A stretch of 64,000 nt of DNA from Apoda limacodes (lineage: Eukaryota; Arthropoda; Insecta; Lepidoptera; Limacodidae): the NCBI GenBank assembly GCA_946406115.1, contig OX291557.1:16586501-16650500 (forward strand), in the 5' to 3' direction. The notes beneath the pieces are model-generated. The model searched no databases. It was not told where the DNA came from and saw only the letters and a list, made by a program, of their open reading frames with translations. Of this stretch, positions 57,618 through 64,000 are shown piece by piece. The stretch's first letter is position 1, and each line of letters starts with the position of its first letter. The position numbers were made by a program, and so were the translations under genes.

Positions 57618-57662
57618 CGCAGGCCGTCGTATACCTCCCGCCGTCGGCGCCCACTCTCATCT
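57618..57662 (-). CDS. Candidate small GC-rich exon with strong splice donor
   Basis: On the minus strand, ATG at 57660 gives MRVGADGGRYTTAC plus one base, then an ideal donor GCG|GTAAGT (intron starts at 57617). The 45 bp are about two-thirds GC in DNA that is otherwise strongly AT-rich. Another frame gives DESGRRRREVYDGLR, so the reading frame is not settled. A weak 'aactag' precedes it as a possible acceptor, with a poor pyrimidine tract; it could instead be a first coding exon. No neighbouring exon could be linked to it and I recognise no domain. Chance cannot be excluded. Confidence 0.25.
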
Positions 57663-58540
57663 GCTAGTTCTTAATTAAGTTAGCTTATATAACGAAAGAT
57701 GGTCTCATTTAGATAACACCGTAACTTTCAGTCTAACACAAGCCAAAGTTAAGGTACTTAGCGCCTTTCGGTCTTAACACTCTTGCTTAACTCAAACCGT
57801 ATCGGTACTGAACTTAATTAGTTACCTTTATTTACTTAAAGTTGTTTCACTTGGAGGATATATATGTATGTATGTATATGTACATATACCTTCACGGTTC
57901 ATACTCTCCGAAGGGGGTAAACCAGTGGCTGGACTCACAACCACACCACAATGTGGGGAGCGGCCTCGATTTACCAACTACTTTAGTCCAGCGTAACAGG
58001 TGGTTGAAAAGTTAAAAGAAAAATATGTTAAATAGAGGTCTATAATTGCTAACTAATTTATGCTTTGTACACAGTACAATAAAATAAATAAAAAAGAGAC
58101 GCAAATTCTTTAATGACTGAATATGCTTTATTGTACACCAACACAATAATAACTTAAGATAATATAAGAAAAAAAAAGTACAATAGGCGGCCTTATTGCT
58201 AGAGAGCAATCTCTACCAGGCAAATTTTGAGTGCAGGAAAAAGTAAAAATAGATAAAAAGTAGGTAGTTTAAATTGAGGAACGTTATATAGGTACATATA
58301 AATAATATTTAGTATAATATTTAATTATGTTTTATATACCTACATATAAATAATACAGATACTAAACATACATAGCCTAATACATAAATTAGCATAGGTA
58401 TATTATGTGTCTTGAATAAATTAGTTATTGTTTTAAATTCGCACTGCATTCAGGGTACAGCACCCTTAATAAATACTTACTTAATAGAAAATTCACTGCA
58501 TTAAGTACTTCGTAGATCTAACATATTTAACCTAGTTGGG
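57663..58540. other. AT-rich stretch without a recognised gene
   Basis: A TATG/TACA-rich simple region lies at 57860-57890. The minus frame at 58012-58209 has no domain. Confidence 0.35.
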
Positions 58541-58544
58541 GGCC

Positions 58545-58715
58545 CAACAATGTGAAGTTCCAAACCGCACATGACAGCAGTCGTCAAGCCAAGTCAGAAG
58601 CCTTATAGGCGGCTTGAAAACTCTGACAGTCGAACGACCACCAGCTCGACAACATCCGCCAACCCGCATTAGATCAGTGTGGTGGACTATGGCCCTGCAG
58701 TGGGGCGTTTATAAA
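58545..58715 (+). mobile_element. 5S-derived SINE family, 3' portion
   Basis: 'ggcccaacaatgtgaagttc' and 'catgacagcagtcgtcaagc' are followed by 'aggcggcttgaaaactctga', 'caacccgcattagatcagtg', 'tggtggactatggccctgca' and 'gtggggcg'. The last part is the complement of the 'ccccactgcaggg... gtagtccac... ggccta' landmarks at 18778, so it is the family's distal end in sense orientation. Confidence 0.55.
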
Positions 58716-58937
58716 TAATTAAGTTTACTGGTTGTTGTTGTGGGTGTGGTTGTTGTGGTTGTTAGCGAACCTTGCTTTTCTTTTTAATCTGTACGAATAG
58801 TAGATAGTTGTAACTGGCTTTACGTGATTACGTCTCAGCTGATTTAGGTATTACTTTTCTATCAAATCCATACCCACATATTTCTTCGTAAGAGAATCAC
58901 AATTATATACCTCTGACTTATACTTTAATTTCTTTGC

Positions 58938-59190
58938 AGCCTAGTTGGTAGTGTGGTCGACTGCTGCGCAGAGGGTGTGGGTTCGATTCCCGCACTGGAC
59001 AAATATTTATGTGATAAAAAACATTTATGTTTGTCTTGAGGTTTGGTGCGTGTTTATATGTATAATATATATGTATTTACAAAAAAAAAGTATTATATAT
59101 GTACCTGTATCCCTTGTCTAGTATCCATAACACAAGCTTTGCTCACTTTGAGGCAAGGCGGTGCTGTGTGTTATGTCCAAAAATATTTAT
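58938..59190 (+). mobile_element. tRNA-headed lepidopteran SINE, copy 2
   Basis: It starts GCAGCCTAGTTGGTAGTGTG, with an intact B-box-like 'gggttcgattcccgcact' 40 bp on. It continues with 'aaatatttatgtgataaaaa', 'gtttgtcttgaggtttggtg', 'tccataacacaagctttgct', 'ggcggtgctgtgtgttatgt' and 'ccaaaaatatttatatttat'. It matches 41868-42116 in inverse orientation and is the better-preserved copy. Pol III promoter boxes look usable. No target duplication could be fixed because of the AT-rich tail. Confidence 0.8.
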
Positions 59191-60035
59191 ATTTATATAT
59201 GTATGCCTATAAAAAAACATAAAAATGTCATCCACATAAACTCTTGTCAAGTCGTTCAGCATTAGCTCCTTCTAAACTCTTATTAACAACCCTTACAACA
59301 TCAGATATTATTCTCGCGATGGTATCACGATCTAATCAACCAACTTTCCGTCTTCCAAGTTATTACAAGATTAATACGAATTCTAATCGAGTTTTGTCTC
59401 ATTAAGTAGGTACCTACCACGGTTACCAAGCCCTCTTTATTATAGTGGAATAATACTGCGGGGTAATATCGTAGTATAGTTACTTAATCAATTCCTTTGT
59501 TGGATGAATCGACCCCCGTCGTAGTGGGTGGGGTTGATTAAGAAGAATATTGCTTGATTACGCGCCTCAAGTATAGTTCAACGTAGATATTAGAAAGAAG
59601 GTCACAGTTGTCACACAAGATGTGATAGTATAAACGTTTTATATGAACCACTAGTATGTAATCTGTATAATTATTTATCACACCCACGATTTTTTTATAA
59701 TCCGAATAAAAAAAAACCTAAATGTTAACCAAAAAACACAAGTTTTATCAAATAGTTTGTTCACTGACAACGACTCTTTTATTATATATATATTGTATAA
59801 AATGCTCTTTAGTTAGGTACCTAGTAGACCTGGACATAATTAGGCCTCATTTTATTCCTGCCGATCTCTGAGGGCCAGCGGTGTAGACTGAGATAGCTAC
59901 ATATACGTAGCTGTTATACTTGCCAGCTTAAAAATAACATTGAAATGTAGGTACTACATTTCATAGTAAAGACCTGGAAATTAACCCTTACTATAGTCTT
60001 AATTCCGCGAGAATGTAGTTGCTATATTTGTACTA
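59191..60035. other. AT-rich stretch without a recognised gene
   Basis: Nothing recognised apart from a small inverted match 'atgtaggtactacatt' at 59944, which can form a hairpin. Confidence 0.35.
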
Positions 60036-60412
60036 CTAGCTTATGCCAGCGGTAACTGCTTGATTATAGTAAGAAAGTTTGCCATAGCAATAGCTAGAAG
60101 TCGTCCACGTGGAATTTGGTTATAGTCATTCCTGTGGGAACTTTTAAATTTGCTGGGATATAAAGGAGTCTATGTCCTTCTCCGTCTTTAATTTTTTTTA
60201 CCACTAAGGTGGCAAACAAGCTAACGGTCCGCCTGCTGGTAAGCGGTCACCGTAGCCTATGGCCACTTGCAACACCAGGGGTATTACTCGCCAGTTGCCG
60301 ATCCTTCAAAAATCCCATAAATTCTTTTTCCATTTGGCAAATTTCAGCTAATGGAGCGTGAAGGGAGGACACGTAAACAAACAAACAAACTTTCGCATTT
60401 ATAATATAAGTA
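60036..60412 (-). mobile_element. Helitron-like element interrupted by a LINE tail
   Basis: On the plus strand it starts CTAGCTTATGCCAGCGG (complement of the 3' end) and has 'attcctgtgggaacttttaa', 'tatgtccttctccgtcttta', then the LINE insert. It resumes with 'tttggcaaatttcagctaat', 'ggagcgtgaagggaggacac', an AAAC run and 'ctttcgcatttataatataa' (5' end). Removing the insert restores the order of the family. Confidence 0.65.
60186..60335 (-). repeat. Jockey-like LINE 3' UTR tail nested in a Helitron-like element
   Basis: A T-run is followed by 'accactaaggtggcaaacaa', 'gctaacggtccgcctgctgg', 'taagcggtcaccgtagcc', 'acttgcaacaccaggggtat' and 'gttgccgatccttcaaaaat'. It is a standard family tail and splits the surrounding element. 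Confidence 0.75.
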
Positions 60413-62148
60413 TAAATTTTTTACTTAACTATGCTTTGATGCATATACAACTCTAACATAGAAACTTAATCGCTAACTTTGTACAAAACACAACATCACA
60501 TCGGGAAATTTAGCCATAGGATTTGATATTCTACCAAAGAGTGAATAAGCTACGAAATGGAATGAATGTTAGACGAAAATATCTCCAAGGCTACAATACT
60601 ATTGTGTAATACTAGCTTATTATCCTGCTTGGTCTTACTTTTCCCAGCTTATCAAGCACTCCGTAAAAGTTTTTTTCCCGTATTTCACCGCTTCAGAAGA
60701 TGATTTTCCAAAAAAGCTCAAAGAGGTTAGTTATTCTTTATTGACAACTAAAACTGTATAAGTATAGGTACTAATTTTTATCATTTTATTTGCTGAAATA
60801 ACAAGAATTTCATACAAAGTTACATCCCGTATTTTACTACTTTGGGCACGATTTTCTAAATTCTAAAACTTTTTAAGTTTTTAACCAAAAGTCCAAATAC
60901 CAATTTCCAAAGATTTAACTATAAAAATAACACATTTTGATTCCAAATTCCAATCCCTATTTTATCTCCTTAGCGGTTGAATTTTGATCAATCCGCCCTT
61001 CTACGGTGATTTTTATATGAGATCAACTCTATCTTGAAATTTCGAATTTTTTTATCCTTAGTGGTTTGGGCTAGGCAGTGATAAGGCAATCAGGAATTTG
61101 CCTTTGAGATTAGGTAGGTATGTCAATTAAATTAAGTAAAAAGGAACTTAAACTTAAAATTTAGATGTCTAGCACCGCGATTGCTAAAACCAAACTTCCA
61201 TTACTCATTGAATCAGTGTCAAGGGATGGTTCCCTTGACAATTAGCCACAAAATCAGTAAGGACGACAGTGTGTGGTGGCGCTGCTGGGAGGAACTTGTT
61301 GGGCATAATCAGTATTTGAGCACGTTTATAGGCAAGATATATATTAAGATAGCTTTTCCTTCCAGTTCCATATAGTTTCGCGAAGAGCATCGATAAAGCG
61401 AATCTAACAAAATTGGGACAGCGTTACGAACAAAAACAGTTTAGGTATATTCAAATTTATACGTAATAATTTCAGATCTTTAGAAAGAAAATAGGATTTT
61501 TCTTATCCTGGGTCCATCTCAATTCCACGTAAAAGCGACAGCTCCTTACATGGAAAACATCCTTAGGAGTCATTAAGGTACACTTTAGGTTTTGATTTTT
61601 CTACTTACAATTTTATTTTCTTTGACTAAAATGTAAGTACATTGTTGAATGGAATAAAGGTGGCATCAAAATTGCGACATTTTAATCTCATCATACATCA
61701 GTAAAAAGTTTTTAATACCTACTAAATGTATTCCTAAGTACATTAATATGAAGCCAAATAATAGCTTGTTTGTTACCTCATAATACTTTGTAGGCGAGTT
61801 CAAAATTTAGTCTTTATATTAATCACGTACTTATATATTTATTCCATGTCATTTCTATTTTTTTATATCCAACATCTGCATTCCCCTGTACGTACACGCA
61901 AGAGTTGCAAGTGTGAAGCAGGAATTCCGTTAGTGTGCGTGTTTAATGAATATCTCTTCATAGCATCGATGAATGTAGTCCCATCTCTCCGACACAACTT
62001 GTCAGACAATACTAATATCAGTCGATTTAGATACAATTACCAATCGGATGTATCCGGTTACATGATATAGCTTTCTTGACTATTGTATTTCTCAAGTTAA
62101 GTATTATAGCTAGCGAATGTCGAGTTTAAACACTGGCGAATGTGTATA
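60413..62148. other. AT-rich stretch without a recognised gene
   Basis: Frames at 61181-61390 and 61846-62070 show no domain. No repeat family recognised. Confidence 0.35.
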
Positions 62149-62918
62149 TGTCGTGGCCATGTCTTAGAATTGATCACTTCATGATGTGTCCGACTATTTT
62201 TTTAAATTATCGTATATCATGATTGAAACGTCAACGTTTGATGATATTTCAATCTACGTTTGGCCATATCATTAATGTAGGGTTACCATAATTAAAAAAA
62301 TGTATTGCTCTTGTACGTTGAATGATTAGCTTAAAAATTAACGTAGACGTTATAAGGGAAATTGCAAATAGTGTGGATGTCGTTAACATAACTGCACCGA
62401 CACAAAATTCTTGATTTCTTCTAAATTTCTTAATTCTAAATTCTTTTGTGTCCACTCAGTTATTCCTGGGCCACACCGTTGCTTCGTTGAATAGTCAAGG
62501 TAAAGCGCATTTTTTGACTTAATTTACAAATATGGATATTTTAAACATTTTTAATGCAGCTAAAAAAAATAATTGGATGAGTACTGACTTTATAATGTTA
62601 TTATTTGAGTATTAATATTCGCTTTTAATACAGAATAATTGTCTGCCGCCATGATGCATCACAAAAATAAAGCGACATCCGCGCCTCTAACGGTAGGTAG
62701 TGTAACTATTTTACGATATGATCACTAATGTTTGACCATATTATAAAGTAGTCATGAGTTTAGCTGGTCATATCGTTAAACGCTGTGTAGTCATTGATTT
62801 GGCTAGACCATATCATGATGTGGCAAGCGGGTACTGTTCTACATCATGAAATATAACCATTTCATGAAATTGTCGGGCAAATAATTTAAGTGATCAATTC
62901 TAAGATCAGGCCACGACA
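62149..62918. mobile_element. 770-bp TIR element
   Basis: The left end TGTCGTGGCC, then 'cttagaattgatcactt', is matched by the inverted right end TGTCGTGGCC, then 'cttagaattgatcactt', with a few differences over about 45 bp. TATA flanks both ends (62145-62148 and 62919-62922), compatible with a TA or 4-bp target duplication. Inside, 'ccatatca' and its variants recur several times ('ggccatatcattaatgtag', 'gaccatattataaagtag', 'gaccatatcatgatgtgg'). No transposase frame is present. The superfamily is uncertain, possibly Tc1/mariner-like. Confidence 0.7.
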
Positions 62919-64000
62919 TATATAGGCTATTGATAAGATTATCACCATTGATTATTTAGAATCACGCAAGCTCATTAGAAATTATAGTTATCTAATTTTT
63001 TGAAAAAGAATACTACTGAAGACGCCAAGTAGGAGAAATATGTCATTAATATTTCGATTTCATTGTCTTTATTTCATAAATAAAACAACCTCAATAAAGT
63101 ATACGTTAGACTATTACTTATCCTGTGCCTATATTCACCCTGTTGGTTTTACAGATAGAATGTACCTGCTTTCTTAAATATTAGTGCAAGTTTTGGGTTC
63201 AAATCTATGCTTGGATTTTTTTTGCCTTCACTTTAAGTTATACATATATATGCTTAGTGTGGGATCAGAGCTTTGTTATTAATTTAAAATAGAGTACAGT
63301 TTGCATCGTACTTGTTAAATTTTACTTGGATACCTGAAATACTTATTTCATATTATTGGGTTGCCTGTGCGCTACCTGAAATACTTATTTTTAAAATAAA
63401 ACCGCCACCTGAAACTCAATTTTATCTCACCGTCAATAACAATAGAAGAACTCATGAGTTATAATGACCATTGTATGCGTGATTTTAAAATTATATAATT
63501 TTTTTTTGTCGTTAATCTTATCACGAGTCAACAAAGTAACGGACAATATGACATTACTTTGCAATCTCATGATATGGAAACTGGTGATAATAACGGTATA
63601 GCTATTTTCATCACTCCCCTAATAAGGTTACCTTTATTTATCATAGTCGCACACATTTCCCATAGACGAAAATCATTAAAAAACCAACAAAAATGATTTG
63701 GAAAAGTAAGGTATTTAGGGTTATGTACATATTAACAAAAAAACTTTATAGCTTAAGCTAAATATAGTTTTATTATGACAAACCTATAAGTATTTTAGCA
63801 CTGTATGATGCCTATATCACTCTACGCACAGATTACAAATAGAACGCATTACAAAAGAGATTTTTGTGGCAAGTTCCTCATTTGGCTGGTATTGTTAGGC
63901 GAAAGCTGTCAAACGTCGAAAGGTTAGTTTACTTTAAGATGGACTCACTAAGTAAGCGCTGAGATATTTTAGACGCCTTATTTTAACTTCTGTTTAAACT
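62919..64000. other. AT-rich stretch without a recognised gene
   Basis: A short local duplication at about 63330-63390 repeats 'acctgaaatacttatttca' / 'acctgaaatacttattttta'. No gene supported to the window edge. Confidence 0.4.

Noticed and set aside
1..64000. A previously undescribed gene system or gene cluster
   Set aside because: No set of intact genes exists in the window; all coding remnants but two weak exon candidates belong to retroelements.

Overview
This is an AT-rich, gene-poor stretch of a moth or butterfly nuclear genome. The organism call rests on repeats typical of Lepidoptera: 3' tails of a Jockey-like LINE, ends of an RTE-type LINE, a tRNA-headed SINE, 5S rRNA-derived SINE pieces, short Helitron-like elements with a GGCGAAGCCGCTGG-type 3' hairpin and CTAG end, and an interspersed family beginning AGGGTTCCGTACC. 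I see no intact host protein-coding gene. The window looks like a large intron or intergenic desert. Almost every open frame is short, lacks codon structure, or is a shadow of a decayed transposon.

Layout. 1-9 kb: fragments of RTE LINE, Jockey-like LINE tails, a 5S-SINE piece, one AGGGTTCCGT repeat and Helitron-like pieces. 9.4-10 kb: first copy of an unnamed repeat with CTAGTGC motifs about 78 bp apart. 12.2-12.3 kb: a short CpG-dense block. 13.2-14.1 kb: an RTE LINE end, a possible decayed LDL-receptor-like (YWTD) exon and a 122-bp MITE. 15-23 kb: nested repeats, including a TIR element with a 5S-SINE inside it, a MITE and two more CTAGTGC copies. 23-29 kb: mostly unique AT-rich DNA. 29.4-31.9 kb: the largest coding remnant, a broken Jockey-like LINE with endonuclease and reverse transcriptase domains. 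32-39 kb: unique DNA, a 144-bp tandem duplication and a CCGACTTC-type repeat pair.

39.3-43.9 kb is the most unusual part. A 255-bp block is repeated directly around a 678-bp block, and that block recurs about 3.65 kb away with only one difference seen. Next to it is a hAT-type non-autonomous element with a clear 8-bp target-site duplication. It carries a nested LINE end whose empty site survives in a tandem copy. 44-45.2 kb: a TIR element with perfect 29-bp inverted ends sits in a LINE tail, beside a Helitron-like element holding a MITE. 45.7-60.4 kb: more SINE, LINE and 5S-derived fragments, a tRNA-like sequence and a candidate small GC-rich exon at 57.6 kb. 62.1-62.9 kb: a 770-bp TIR element.

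Nothing here forms an operon or functional gene system. The content is the history of many nested insertions. The most interesting items are the recent A-B-A duplication, the CTAGTGC-periodic repeat family, the possible YWTD exon remnant, and the elements whose insertion sites can be read exactly. All family names come from recalled hallmarks, not from a database search.
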